This document shows positions 25,401 through 64,000 of a DNA stretch of 64,000 bases, piece after piece. A model generated the notes under the pieces. That model was not told the origin of the DNA. It did no database searches and worked only from the letters and a program-made list of their open reading frames with translations. Source of the stretch: Trebouxia sp. TZW2008 (Eukaryota; Chlorophyta; Trebouxiophyceae; Trebouxiales; Trebouxiaceae); NCBI GenBank assembly GCA_002118135.1, contig BDIU01000033.1:62001-126000 (forward strand), read 5' to 3'. The stretch's first letter is position 1; each line of letters starts with the position of its first letter. The translations under genes and the position numbers were made by a program.

Positions 25401-26875
25401 CACCAGCACATGACAGACAGGCAAATGATCCTATTGCGAGCAGCATTTCACACAACACACAAACCCGTAAGCATACGGCAGACAGGCAGTCAGCCCTGCT
25501 GCAGGCATGATTGAGCATGTCAGTCAGTTGCTGCTACACATGACTTGTAGGTCTGCTCACTTTGTTACATCTGCCTCGCAGCCATGAGTTGTGGTTCCTG
25601 TACTCCAACTCATACAGGTGACCATCATTGCCTCCAAGGAAGATTCGCCCTTCAGGTGTGCTTGTGATGGTCGTCATCAGCACGTCATCAGAGGGGGTTC
25701 TGAACTGCTCAAGGTTGATTAACCTGAGCTCTGCATTGCCATTGGCATCTCTCTTCAAAGAAACACCCACCAGAGCAATCTACAAAGCAGCATCCAGGTT
25801 CTCACATTGACAACGGCCATGTATGAGCAACGCTGTTGTGTGCCATGTATGATATGCTGTGCTGATTGCTGTCTTGCCCTGAATGGCTGATGAACAGTCC
25901 ATTCCTGCAGTCTCAGGCCCCCACAGGTAGGCCTCAATGGGACAAACCCAACTCAAATAGGGAGCCTATGGAATGCCAGGTTCAAGAAAGAAGGCCACAG
26001 TTCAAGTGATTGGCAGTTGTATTGAAGGCATGACATGAAATAATCCTTGCTTGGCCTGACATGTGCCAACATTGCAGCCACTCAAATGATATATTCATGT
26101 GTGACTGCTGACGTAGCCATGATGCTGGCAGTGACACATGTCAAAGCAGCTTGAATTTGTCAGTTTTGGCGTACCTCTACAGTGGTGCAGACCACCAGGA
26201 CATGCTGCACAGCTTGCTGAAAGATGTTGGCTTTGGGTCTTGCCAGCCCAGCACAGCAGATCGCCTGTTCTTCCTGCCACTTGACTGGCACTGACATTCT
26301 GCGGAAAGCAAGTACGTTGGAGTTGTTGCTGCTGGGTAGAGTTCATGCATTCTGGTCATGCACTGCACCTGACCTGCAAGTGTCCCAGATGAACAGCAGA
26401 TTGTCAACAGAAGCCCATGCATGCTGAATGTCTGTGAATACCCCGCAGAAGCAGGCTGCTTGCATCTGACGCTGGCTATCAATCACCATGTCTGGCATGG
26501 GCCTCGTGATTGCAGCTTCTTGGCTCAACAAGGCCGGCCACTGCAGCACGTTCACTCTCAGAATGGCTTTTTGAGACACTGCCGTCTGATCATGCGATGT
26601 CAACGTTTGGCAGGTACAGGAGAGCTGTGATGTCTTACCCCAGCAGGCAACTCGCCATATTGTGCTTCTCGACTTGAGTTTAGCAATAAATCTTTCAAAT
26701 CAATACGCTGATGATCAGAACGTGCAATGCTGTTCATCTCTTTCAACGCTCTACCTACAACCTCAACGTTCTGCGCAACAGGATTATCTTTGACTTTGTT
26801 GCTCTCAGATGTCTGTGCAGGCGCTGAACCGTCCCAGAGCGACCGGCCTGGCGGCGGACGCGAGGTCCGAGCCAT
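8382..26875 (-). CDS. NUP155: Nucleoporin NUP155 (Nup155/Nup170 family)
   Basis: Twenty-six exons: 26875-26639, 26540-26374, 26298-26175, 25779-25561, 25226-25092, 24858-24777, 23508-23286, 22773-22589, 21693-21562, 21275-21106, 20658-20530, 20045-19884, 19489-19275, 19017-18794, 18048-17879, 17391-17236, 16933-16784, 16505-16389, 15215-14946, 14787-14745, 14657-14587, 14558-14457, 13418-13212, 12334-12143, 9005-8790, 8519-8382. Every junction keeps phase; 4236 nt, 1411 aa, close to animal (about 1390) and plant (about 1460) NUP155. It is an inner-ring scaffold protein of the nuclear pore. N-terminal beta-propeller markers: VDNLLFIWD, WQEEQAICCAGLARPK, TPEGRIFLGGNDGHLYELEY, RQILYTRSQSGVIA, LHLMAVTADGRRVYLST. 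Then VKSELATQHVTPAQQF and KLRPVDVLNQIL lead into the helical solenoid (GLQIYLQRLLHPMWD, LQAMSLKDLVCSKEG, GCPSYFKEDDKIYY, LVDLFNQYAAPYHQWE, STALPLDHIALRLEQ). Exon 9 ends in a GC donor; exon 10 has tandem acceptors 6 nt apart; the exon 20 acceptor is AAG and the weakest call. Confidence 0.95.
9230..12090 (-). repeat. Decaying array of decoy copies of the NUP155 exon 24 tail
   Basis: NUP155 intron 24 (9006-12142, over 3 kb) is mostly degenerate repeats of the real exon tail (LEDHTAVADALVQ, donor at 12142). On plus, the signature CACCAGAGCGTCTGC recurs near 9586, 10123, 10520, 11120, 11362, 11548, 11730, 11928 and 12030. Spacing is about 185 bp in the better-kept part (11.3-12.0 kb). Some copies read LEDYTAVAGVLQ with a GT just after. 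Near 9210-9265 there is also one 5' copy of the next exon (ACGEMPTLVQATYDQLL; real one ACGEEPAVVQAAYEQLL at 9005). Confidence 0.85.
12430..12900 (-). repeat. Four decoy copies of the NUP155 exon 24 head
   Basis: The real exon 24 opens with TLSARCNQAFERL at 12334. On plus the matching word GCTGACAGCGTCTGC recurs near 12432, 12582, 12762 and (shortened) 12872, each with an AG acceptor on minus. The copy at 12582 still reads TLSAQGSQAFRNLKPVTGQ before failing. Flanking sequence shows a higher-order duplication of about 440 bp. Confidence 0.85.
13500..13583 (-). repeat. Decoy copy of the NUP155 exon 23 head
   Basis: On minus, CTGCAG is followed by a close copy of the start of exon 23 (ASGSLPDNAPDDLG, real start 13418), about 150 bp upstream. 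The copy then diverges. Tail copies of the same exon, including the HASDGV and KQ-donor part, lie downstream at about 12930-13160. Confidence 0.8.
15600..16300 (-). repeat. Five decoy copies of the NUP155 exon 18 tail, with CAGCA-rich spacers
   Basis: The real tail ELIKLSQAPNMFTK with donor at 16388 is copied near 15605, 15792, 15947, 16065 and 16220 (for example SQAPGMFTK before GTGATG). Two units (15792-15850 and 16225-16290) carry an inverted second half and form palindromes. Spacers are runs of AGCAC. The array fills intron 18 (15216-16388). A partial head copy of exon 19 lies at 15260-15400. Confidence 0.85.
17630..17765 (-). repeat. Two decoy copies of the NUP155 exon 15 tail
   Basis: Downstream of exon 15 its last codons recur: GSQRQDVTQAALEMLIR before GCAAGC near 17715-17765, and EALEKLIR near 17640-17665. 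The real tail is DVTRAALKKLIR with GTAAGC at 17878. A copy of the exon 14 tail (CLLDEH-like, then QQ and GT) also sits upstream at about 18420-18460. Confidence 0.75.
18090..18232 (-). repeat. Near-identical upstream copy of NUP155 exon 15
   Basis: Copy A reads GLEDSSLSNALQQGCPTYF and onward for nearly the whole exon, with a good AG acceptor and the same entry phase as the real exon 15 (18048-17879). Most differences between the copies are synonymous. Copy A lacks the last 11 codons and any clear GT donor. Possible alternative exon or recent duplicate. Confidence 0.9.
20238..20334. repeat. 15-bp minisatellite (ACATAGAAGACATGC)n
   Basis: About six copies of a 15-bp unit in NUP155 intron 11. 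The length is a multiple of three, so it stays open in several frames, but it is intronic and not coding. Confidence 0.9.
21781..21850. repeat. GACA/GACAGA microsatellite
   Basis: An imperfect GACA tract in NUP155 intron 8. A second, longer one with runs of CAGA and then CCAAC(C) variants is at 22434-22545 in the same intron. Confidence 0.9.
21912..22029. repeat. Inverted repeat, arms about 36 bp
   Basis: The left arm (from 21912, CTGGCTGGTTCAGCTCCAGG) is the reverse complement of the right arm ending near 22029, with a loop of about 45 bp. Both arms derive from the tail of NUP155 exon 8, so one copy was inserted inverted. Confidence 0.8.
21985..22415 (-). repeat. Decoy copies of the NUP155 exon 8 tail
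   Basis: The end of exon 8 (APGLRECVSEISPATAG, donor at 22588) is copied near 21985, 22255 and 22370 on the same strand, separated by GACA tracts. Example: GLRECVSEISPAT-like reading with GGTCAGC after it. The sequence round the GT is retained in the best copy. Confidence 0.8.
22893..22919. repeat. (CAG)n microsatellite
   Basis: Nine CAG units in NUP155 intron 7 (22774-23285). The stretch 23072-23175 of this intron has a frame with a good acceptor, but exons 7 and 8 already join in phase without it. Confidence 0.9.
23640..24350 (-). repeat. Array of decoy copies of the NUP155 exon 7 head
   Basis: The real exon 7 begins at 23508 with GQNSPGSALVLIAPITPSE. The same head with its GTGCAG acceptor recurs near 23646, 23796, 23937, 24078, 24290 and 24340, roughly every 145 bp, decaying with distance. 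The copies at 23646 and 23796 still read QNSPGSALV and ITPSESASLHLMGLSQ, then run into stops. All lie in intron 6 (23509-24776). Confidence 0.9.
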
Positions 26876-27318
26876 CCTGACGCCCTCAATAGAGTTCCAA
26901 AAAGCTGTATTCGCACAGTATCAGGCGTGTCGCTGCAACGAAGCCTTTGATTGTTACAGGATGCAATGCATCTGCGCCAAAATGCTTCTTCTTCATGACT
27001 AATTGATCCAGATGATCGTTGTGATCATGACATCAATTGCAGCACGGGGCCGCAGTCAGTGTTGGAGCTCTGGATTTGCGCAAGCGTGTCAGCGTGCAAG
27101 CTCAGGTTGACTTGAGTGACAGCTTGCAAGTGTACAAGGAGTAGCTGTTCAACTCACAGGAACGTTTGCTGCACTCAAGTAGGGTAGCGAGGTGGTTTAA
27201 ATTCAAGTCTTGATCAGTGGTGAAGCTCGACAACTGCTGTAGTCGCCGTGCTCTGCCTTGAGTACCATGTCTTCGCGTCAACTGTAACAAATGGCGTAAT
27301 CAGGCGCCCTCTGAGCTC
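26876..27318. promoter_or_regulatory. Bidirectional promoter region of NUP155 (-) and RPB3 (+)
   Basis: 443 bp lie between two divergent housekeeping start codons. No TATA box is evident. A minus frame of 62 codons near 27102-27290 is not supported. Shared promoter function is inferred from geometry. Confidence 0.5.
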
Positions 27319-28661
27319 ATGGTTTCGACATACCAAAGTAGACAGCGTCATCCTAAGATCCGTGTACTCAGTCTAGACGAGGAAAAGTGCGTGTTCGAGC
27401 TGACCAACACTGACCCAGACATAGCCAATGCGCTCAGACGCGTCATGATAGCGGAGGTCCCAACTGTAGCCATAGATCTTGTGGAAATTGAAGTCAACAC
27501 CACAGTCCTGAATGACGAATTCATAGCGCACAGGCTTGGTCTCATTCCCTTGGTCAGCCATGCTGTGGAAGGCATGATCTCCCCATTCGAAGGGGATGGC
27601 GACTTTCAGGAAGTGGACTTCTATCTGGACATACACTGCACCAGCGATGACACACAGAACATCACCAGTCATGACCTTGTTCGGGAAACCAACTATGACC
27701 ATCCTGAGTTGGAGTCTGTGAGACCAGTTGACGAGGGAGGTGATGCAAGCGACAGCCAGCGAGGCATCCTGATAGTCAAAATGCGCAAGGGGCAAGAACT
27801 CAAGCTGAAAGCTAAAGCACGCAAAGGCATTGGCAAAGATCATGCAAAGTGGTCTCCAGTTGCCACTGCACGCTTCAAATACGTGCCCGAGATCACGCTC
27901 TATGAGCAAGGGCTTCAGGATCTTACTGACATACAAAAAGTGGAGCTTGCTGAAAGTGATCCGACAGGCACCTTTGGCTTACATCCCACAACACGCAAGG
28001 TAGATGCGCCCCTGCACATGTGCTGCACTTACAAGCTGTTTGGGCTTCAGCTGGATTGCTATGCTGGCTGTGTTCTTGCCGCTGCTCTGACTACATGTTC
28101 ATCTGCAGTTTTATGTCAAGGACATTGACAGCTATAATTACAATGGAGAAATCCAGGAGAAACTGCAGGATATGGGCAAACCTGACTTGGTGAAAATACG
28201 GCAGAAGCAGGTCAGCATGCATTCTCATCACAAGAATCGGCATAGCTGACTGCACCTATCAAAGCTCTTGCATGTGTGATCTGCGCTGTTTGACCTATCA
28301 CAGCTCTTGCATGTGTAATGTATGCTGGCTGACCTATCACAGCTGTTGCATGTGCAATGTGTGCTGGCTGCTCTATCACAACTTTTGCATATGTAACGAG
28401 TGCTGACTGACCTATCACAGCTCCTGCATGTGCAATGTGTGCTGTCTGACCTACCATAGCTCTTGCATGTGTGATTTGAGCTGTCTGACACTGCAGGATC
28501 ATTTCATTTTCACAATTGAGAGCACAGGTGCATTGCCTCCTGAGGACATTGTGCGACAGAGTATACAGGTCATCATGCAGAAACTTGATACACTGTCATC
28601 GTCTCTGGAAAGTTCAGATCATCAAATGGATGGCCAGCCAGCAGACATAGCCATGGGCTAG
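27319..28661 (+). CDS. RPB3: DNA-directed RNA polymerase II subunit RPB3
   Basis: Three exons: 27319-27999, 28109-28210, 28497-28661; 948 nt, 315 aa (plant NRPB3 about 319). RPB3 forms the alpha-like heterodimer with RPB11 that seeds Pol II assembly. Strong matches: NALRRVMIAEVPTVAIDLVE, LNDEFIAHRLGLIPL (residues 64-78), KLKAKARKGIGKDHAKWSPV, and the C-terminal dimerisation part FIFTIESTGALPPEDIV. These distinguish RPB3 from the Pol I/III paralogue RPAC1. Odd point: the zinc loop, usually C.xC..GDG.C..C, is replaced here by MISPFEGDGDFQEVDFYL (residues 86-103), leaving none of its cysteines. Intron 2 is a 39-bp tandem repeat. Confident call. Confidence 0.97.
28245..28490. repeat. 39-bp tandem repeat forming RPB3 intron 2
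   Basis: About six copies of a 39-bp unit (core TGACCTATCACAGCTCTTGC) make up nearly all of intron 2 (28211-28496). Because 39 is divisible by three, the minus strand stays open for over 80 codons; this is not a gene. Confidence 0.9.
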
Positions 28662-29165
28662 CGCGTCATATTCAAGCATGCAGGCCAGGTGTTACAAAAC
28701 AACATGTAAGCGGCCGATGCCACTAGGCTAGATTCACTAGTTTGTGTGCTACCTTGTTATACCAGGCTCACTGGTGTCCTGTGACGTAAGTCGCAAGCAA
28801 ATGTACGCCTCAGCTGGTAGTTGAGCGGATCTGAGGCTGTCTGTTACACCAGGTTCCACATTTTGAAAGCTGCCTTGCAATGACTTGACAGGATGTCATC
28901 TGGCAACATCAGCTGCTGCTGCTCTTCCAGACCACGACAACACCCATATAAGGCCTTTGTATCAGTCTCCAAAGCAACCAACTTCAGGCGTTACGCCAAG
29001 CCTTATGTTGGTAACTGCTGAATAAACTCAATCAGAAACTATATTGTCCATAACGAGGCTACATCCAGTATAGGCAGCACTGCAAAGTCGATCATTGGCT
29101 TGCGCAAACGGGACATGCATGTCACCCAGACACATATGATACTCTCAACGCTGTCATACTAAGAC
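28662..29165. other. Convergent 3' region of RPB3 and the small minus gene
   Basis: No further gene is visible. AATAAA at 29021-29026 on plus, within TGAATAAACT, is a candidate RPB3 polyadenylation signal. The same ten bases recur past the DPBB gene at 33066. Confidence 0.5.
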
Positions 29166-29774
29166 CTACATGGCAGTACCAGTGATGTGTTTGTGCTTCC
29201 TGACGGCATGCCGCCTTTCCGAAGCTCTGTTGAGCAACTTGGCAAGATATTGTTGTTGCTTGCCTTGCACTACAGTGAGAATATGTTCTGAAGTGCGGTG
29301 ATGATTGCCTGGGTCAAGCTTGATGATGGCATGGCGTGCAGGCTGCAAAAGTGTTGCATAATATGCATCCTTACATGCGAACCAGCCCAATGCCTTGCAC
29401 AAGTACAAGCTGCACGGGATGGATGGTTGTGGAGAAAGTACTGAGAATGCACAACAGCAAGTTTTGATTGCAACGATTGCATGCCAAGCTCTTCACTGTC
29501 TTTTTCAGGCACAGAAGCAGAAGACCTTCTAGAAGGCTAAGCATTACCTGATTATCACAGCAAGATCTAAAAAAGCAGATGTTCTGTAATGCTGAGCACT
29601 TTGTACTGCAGACTGTTGAGCGGGTGTGACAGTCGAAGCTGCCATGTGCAACAGTTTGTTGCAGCATATTCCGTAACCATGACTTGCAACACAGGCTGCT
29701 GTTCGCTCGTTTGCATAAGGGCTGGTTGACAAAGGGCGGCCACCGTGGCGGCCCCGCAAAAATCCTGAACTCAT
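29166..29774 (-). CDS. Unrecognised small two-exon candidate gene
   Basis: Exon 1 29774-29548 and exon 2 29409-29166 join in phase; 471 nt, 156 aa. I do not recognise the protein. The N terminus is basic and Ser/Arg/Gly-rich (MSSGFLRGRHGGRPLSTSPY), which would suit an organelle-targeting peptide. The middle is Cys-rich (FACKDAYYATLLQPARHAII). The C terminus is strongly basic (RRHAVRKHKHITGTAM). Support is limited to an intact frame, GT at 29547 and a pyrimidine-poor AG at 29410. It could be a fragment of a longer model or not a gene. It lies between the RPB3 3' end and the DPBB promoter. Confidence 0.3.
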
Positions 29775-30468
29775 GCTGCTGAGTCTCACCGTGCGTGCTT
29801 TGAGCGTAAGTGGCGATATCTATTAGATGATTTTCAGTAATGAATATTGATAGTCTGACGCGCTGACATGGCGCAGTCCGACTGGCAGCAGCTTGGAGAT
29901 GAAACGTCGTGCTTGCAGACAGTCATAGGACCAAAACGAAGATGAATGGACGTTTCGCTCCCGCACGAGAAGCAATTCGACTTAAGACCAAAGCACAGTC
30001 TTTCGGCAAACTCACTTCGCTCGCTTGCTGCCTGCTCCTGTCGTCCAACTTCGCGCCAGTGCCGCAGATCTGATCGCTTGCTGAGGGTCCGCGCTCACCT
30101 GCTCGACATACAGTGCCTGCAATTTTTGAGATTTGACTTTCGGAGGAGCGTTTCCTGCATCGCTCGCTTCCCTGCTACTGCGGCCTCAGCAGCTCATTTG
30201 GTGAGCTCCAGTAACTGCTCTTGCCTGTGCCATGTTGCATTCGACACAATTGGCTTGAGCGTTATGAATCGGTCACTGCTAGCTGCGTTGAACATCCACC
30301 GAGCAGCGACCGCTTTTTGTGTCGAGAGTGTTTGCCCATCAAGCTGTTAATGTTGTCCCGACCATTGCACTTGACGTGGTTGTTCACCTGTCGACGTTGG
30401 CCTCAGCTTCGTTTGACTGCCTGCAGGCACCTTTCGCGCGTTCGTTCCGACAAACGCCCAGACTCAGC
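29775..30468 (+). promoter_or_regulatory. Upstream region of the DPBB gene
   Basis: 694 bp before the DPBB start. It is richer in CG dinucleotides than the introns. A 134-codon plus frame (29946-30350) covers most of it but has no family features and ends before the gene, so I read it as promoter and long 5' leader. Confidence 0.45.
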
Positions 30469-32555
30469 ATGACAAGGACAGCCGGCACCGCAGCTTGGTA
30501 CCTGCTTTTGGCGACGTTTGTGGCGCAAAGCTTGGCACAAGGAAGCGGCCTGGTAAGGTTGCGTGCATACCTGATTTGAACTGCTTGCTCGGACATGCGT
30601 CTGCAGTGCCGCGCCTTGACCACGATCTCCAAGTCTACTATCGCGCCCGCAACCAGGCCTGATTCTTTATTTCTGCCTGCAGCTATACCACTTGCAGTAT
30701 CCGCAGTACTCCTGCCCTGCGATCACACCGGCCAACGTCGACACCACGGCCATAGCGTCACAGGCTATCGTCAACGGCGGCAACAACTGCGGTCGGTGCA
30801 TTGAGGTCACTCCATCAGACCCAACTGTGCCAACATTTACCGCCCAGCTGATCAGTGCTGCCATCGGTGATGGCCTCACCAACCAAGATCTTGGCATAGC
30901 TATCAACTTCCACGACAATGCTGTGTACCCCATGAACTGGTACTTTGTTGACTGTGCATCTGCCCAGAGGCTCCTGGGAGAGCCAGCCACCACTCCAACA
31001 CCCACTGTCTCTCCAAGCCCTGACCAGCGTGTCATTGAGACTGTCACCACACCTTCAACCCCTGTCCCTACCCCTGCTGTTGACCCTGTACCTACCCCTG
31101 CCACCACCCCTGACCCCACCCCTGCCACCACTGTACCCACCCAAAACGCAGACATACAAACCCTTGCCACTCCGGTCGCCACTCCAGCACCCACACCAGT
31201 TCCAACTGCTGCACCAACCACAGCTGCTCCTGTCACCATTGCATCATCTTCTTCCAGTTCCTCTGCAAGCAGCAGCGCCACAGTTTCAGCAGGCACCTGC
31301 ACAGGACAGGTAACTTTCTTGCTTACCACCTTTGCGAATGCTATAAGCTCTCTTGCTTGACACCCTCGTCAATGCCTTCAGAAGCTGCCTTTGCTGTGCT
31401 GGTGCATCACAGCTTGTGTCGCCTGCATTCCTGCTTTCTGTTGTGCCGCCACAAGCTCAACTTCATTGCACCCTCTTTGCTGCGCTGTCACGTCCTTAGC
31501 TTGTTGCACCTGCATACCTGGCTGCAAATTTGCTGCCCTCAGTGCTTTGTAGCAGCTGACAGTGTCTGAACCCTGCTCTGAAGATGTATTTGTTGCTTAG
31601 TCGTGCTGCCCTACCATGTACAGCTACATGATATTGTTTTCTACATATGCTGCAGCAGTTGTCACGCACTGCCAAGAAAGTAATTGACTTTTTTGATGCT
31701 GGTACTGCAGGGCACTTACTACTCACAACCCCAGAGTCCATCCACATTCTACTGCGCTGGCAATGGGCTGGATGCTGGATACCCTGGCCTACCAACAGTT
31801 GCGCTAAACGGTCCTGACATGACGCCAGCCAGTTGCGGTCAATGCATTGTGCTGCGAGGCACAGGTACATTCCTGCTTTGCATACACCTGCTCTGCATGC
31901 ACCTGCTTAGGTAATGCTTGCAATTGCCTGAGTGGGCCGTCCAGTTGTAAATGTCCGCAATAACAGTACTACAGCAGCGCATTCAGAGTGTAAGATTCAA
32001 ATGCTGTTTGCATACAACGCATCTTGTTTGCATGCCAGTTCAGCAGGGCTTGAGCGGCTCATTGCGCACATTGCAGTTGTCCTTGCATGACTGATGCTTC
32101 ACATGCCATTGTGCTTGCCTGTGTCAACACATTGACCGCACATCTTACACTACAGTCCATTTGCAGCATGCTTGATAGTGACTGGTGGCTCTCTCATTGG
32201 AGCTGCAGTGTCAGCCTGACATCACTCGCACGAGATGGATGCCAACCTGTGATTGCGGTGCTGTGCAGGCATCACTGCTGATCAAGCTGCTGCATCAGGA
32301 CAAGGCACCACTCCCTTCCCTGCAGCACCTACGTATGCCACCATCAACAACAAATGCCCAGAGTGCAGTCATTGCGACATCGACTACTACGTTGGCTACA
32401 CACAGACGAAGAATGGACGGTACACCATCACATGGGACTACATTGACTGTGCGACAGCGTTGAGTCTGTACAATGCTCAAGGGGGCTCAGGCCGAAAGTT
32501 GTTGCGAGAGCAAGGGCTCACAGGTCCCCTAAGTCCGCTCACACCATCATCGTGA
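30469..32555 (+). CDS. Secreted two-domain double-psi beta-barrel (expansin/RlpA-like) protein
   Basis: Four exons: 30469-30552, 30683-31309, 31711-31864, 32269-32555; 1152 nt, 383 aa. Residues 1-24 are a signal peptide (AWYLLLATFVAQSLAQ). Two barwin/expansin-like barrels follow. The first (about 29-125) has NCGRCIEV and NWYFVDC. The second (about 238-355) has GTYYS, CGQCIVL, NKCPECSHCDIDY and WDYIDC. Between them lies a linker of about 100 residues, rich in Pro and Thr (PVPTPAVDPVPTPATT), ending in a Ser run, typical of O-glycosylated algal wall proteins. Such domains bind or loosen wall polysaccharide, but I see no basis to claim a particular substrate or catalysis; pollen-allergen or RlpA relatives are alternatives. 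The ATG gives the signal peptide directly. The C-terminal 40 residues are unique. Confidence 0.82.
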
Positions 32556-34120
32556 TGTGGTTGTGGTGCTCAAGCTTTGTGACCCAGTGTTAAATTCAGT
32601 GTTGGCAGTTGGTGAATTTTGACCACGGGCATTTTGTTTTCTGTATGTATGGTTGTTTGCCCAACTCAGCGTACCCAAACACAACTCTGTTCAAGGCCCG
32701 AAGTATTTCATTAGGCATTTTGTTGCCGAGTATGGTTGATTTGCGCGGCAGGATAGGGCTAGCATGCACTCAGTGAACTCCACACCTAAATTGGCTTAGC
32801 TGCTGTGTAGTTCATGTTGCAATGGTTGCCTGTTCCAGTGAGCTTTTATGATCGCTCACAGTGAGTCCCGCTTTCATGTTCCTGTCATTTAGTTCTTAAA
32901 CATTAGGTCAAACTCTGTATAGCTTTGACTGCAGTGTTGTTGCACCATGGTGCTGTGCTTTGTAGAGGTTGAACCCTTTGCTCAACTCAAGATGTGTATG
33001 TAGTGTTTTAACTTTGCCACTGGCTGTTTGCTGACTGCTCAGCCCTTTCTTTTGGGGTTGCTTTTTGAATAAACTGCTTTGTACAGACTTAAAAGTTTTA
33101 CTGTTGTTTGTTGCTTCTTCTAGAGTACCCTAGTCCCTTAGCTTTTGCAATTGAACAATCCCAGTTCAGGCAACTTTACTTGTGCCTGTAGTGTACAAAG
33201 ATTGTAATCAATTGCCTCCTCTCCATCACATTTTGATCCGTTTCAATTGGTCCTTACCCATTGCATCACTTGATCTTCAGTACTTGCACACAGCACTTCT
33301 CCACACTAACAGAGCTGCTGGCATTTTCATGAGCATAAATGACTCAACACGACAGTGCAACAGGGAGCAGGACTCCTCGATTTGTCCTGTTTGTGTTTTT
33401 GGCATTCGCGACATTTTATTCGGCAACATGTACCAGTGTGTGTTGCGCTGTTGTCTGACTGCACACATTGTCGATGAGTCTGCCTAGCACAAGGTCAATG
33501 ACAATGCTTGACAAACTACTCGACCATATGCATCATGCCACATGTTAATTGCCCTGGCACTATCTTACACTGTAAGATATGGGTATGGGTAATATGGTAA
33601 GATATGGTATGATGGGTGCTGTCAGCACACATCATACCACACGTTTGCAGCATACATTTGTCTCATGCTGCACCTGTAGCAGCCTTGAACCAAGTTCGAG
33701 AAGGCAATTGTCCTACACAACTGGGGCCAACGAGCTGCTGAAACACGAATCAAATGAGCAAGATATACGACATGGGACTGCGCTGCATGACGGATGCCGC
33801 CTGCAACACTACATTGTCAACACCAGCTTTGTGACTCAACGTGGACTTGATAAAAGATGCAAACTCTGCGCTAATTGTACACGTGTACTCAGCCTGTTTG
33901 ACATTACTGAGCAACGAGACTAGCAACACCTTCACAGTCAACGAAATGCAATGCTGATGCGCCATTGTGTCGTAATCTGTCTACTCACCAACACCTACGA
34001 TGAACAAAGACGAACAAAGCAGACATGACAAGAAACAGGAGTAACTAAATGCCTGTCAGAGCAAGCAATGCAAGGATCCATAGAAAGAATGCTGTTGTCC
34101 TTGATCCTCGCACGGCCATG
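32556..34120. other. Convergent 3' region of DPBB (+) and BIG (-)
   Basis: 1.56 kb, T-rich on plus for the first 600 bp (a long 3' UTR), with AATAAA at 33068-33073 as a likely poly(A) signal. A low-complexity GATATGGTA tract is at 33570-33615. Frames at 33182-33487 and 33579-33923 show no domain, splice support or composition of a gene. Confidence 0.5.

Positions 34121-64000
<29,880 letters not shown>

Noticed and set aside
29946..30350. Plus frame of 134 codons upstream of the DPBB gene
   Set aside because: No motif or splice link to the gene; more likely promoter and 5' leader.
30667..31329. Minus frame of 220 codons antisense to the DPBB gene
   Set aside because: It is a shadow of the Pro/Thr-rich linker, which leaves the opposite strand free of stops; the plus frame has signal peptide, domains and splice sites.

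Overview
This is nuclear DNA from a green alga. A chlorophyte, perhaps a trebouxiophyte, fits best; that is an inference from the plant-like gene set (BIG/UBR4, plant-type glutaminyl cyclase, NRPB3-like RPB3, MIS12), the many short exons, and intron ends that are almost always GCAG or TGCAG. I saw no organellar, viral, transposon, rRNA or tRNA sequence. Every gene model below was built by hand, joining exons at GT/AG (a few GC/AG) sites with matching phase and checking the joined protein against family knowledge.

Layout, left to right: an OTU-domain cysteine protease on the minus strand, running off the left edge (1-2947); MIS12 kinetochore protein on plus (3616-5553); glutaminyl-peptide cyclotransferase on minus (5507-7777), whose last exon overlaps the last MIS12 exon antisense; NUP155 nucleoporin on minus, 26 exons over 18.5 kb (8382-26875); RNA polymerase II subunit RPB3 on plus (27319-28661); a small unrecognised two-exon candidate on minus (29166-29774); a secreted two-domain double-psi beta-barrel (expansin/RlpA-like) protein on plus (30469-32555); and the C-terminal half of the giant E3 ligase BIG/UBR4 on minus (34121 to beyond 64000; 31 exons seen). 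OTU/MIS12, NUP155/RPB3 and small gene/DPBB are head-to-head pairs. MIS12/QC, RPB3/small gene and DPBB/BIG are tail-to-tail. The genes are unrelated housekeeping and cell-wall functions, not a pathway cluster.

The striking feature is in the introns. In nearly every gene, and above all in NUP155 and BIG, introns are filled with degenerate tandem copies of the neighbouring exon edge together with its splice site. Copies of an exon's head (AG plus the first tens of codons) lie upstream of the real exon. Copies of an exon's tail (last codons plus GT) lie downstream. The complete, in-frame copy is the innermost one. This looks like recurrent tandem duplication across splice junctions that lengthens introns while leaving the protein unchanged. 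A few copies keep frame and splice sites well enough to be alternative exons (NUP155 exon 15; the BIG exon at 53032-53241).
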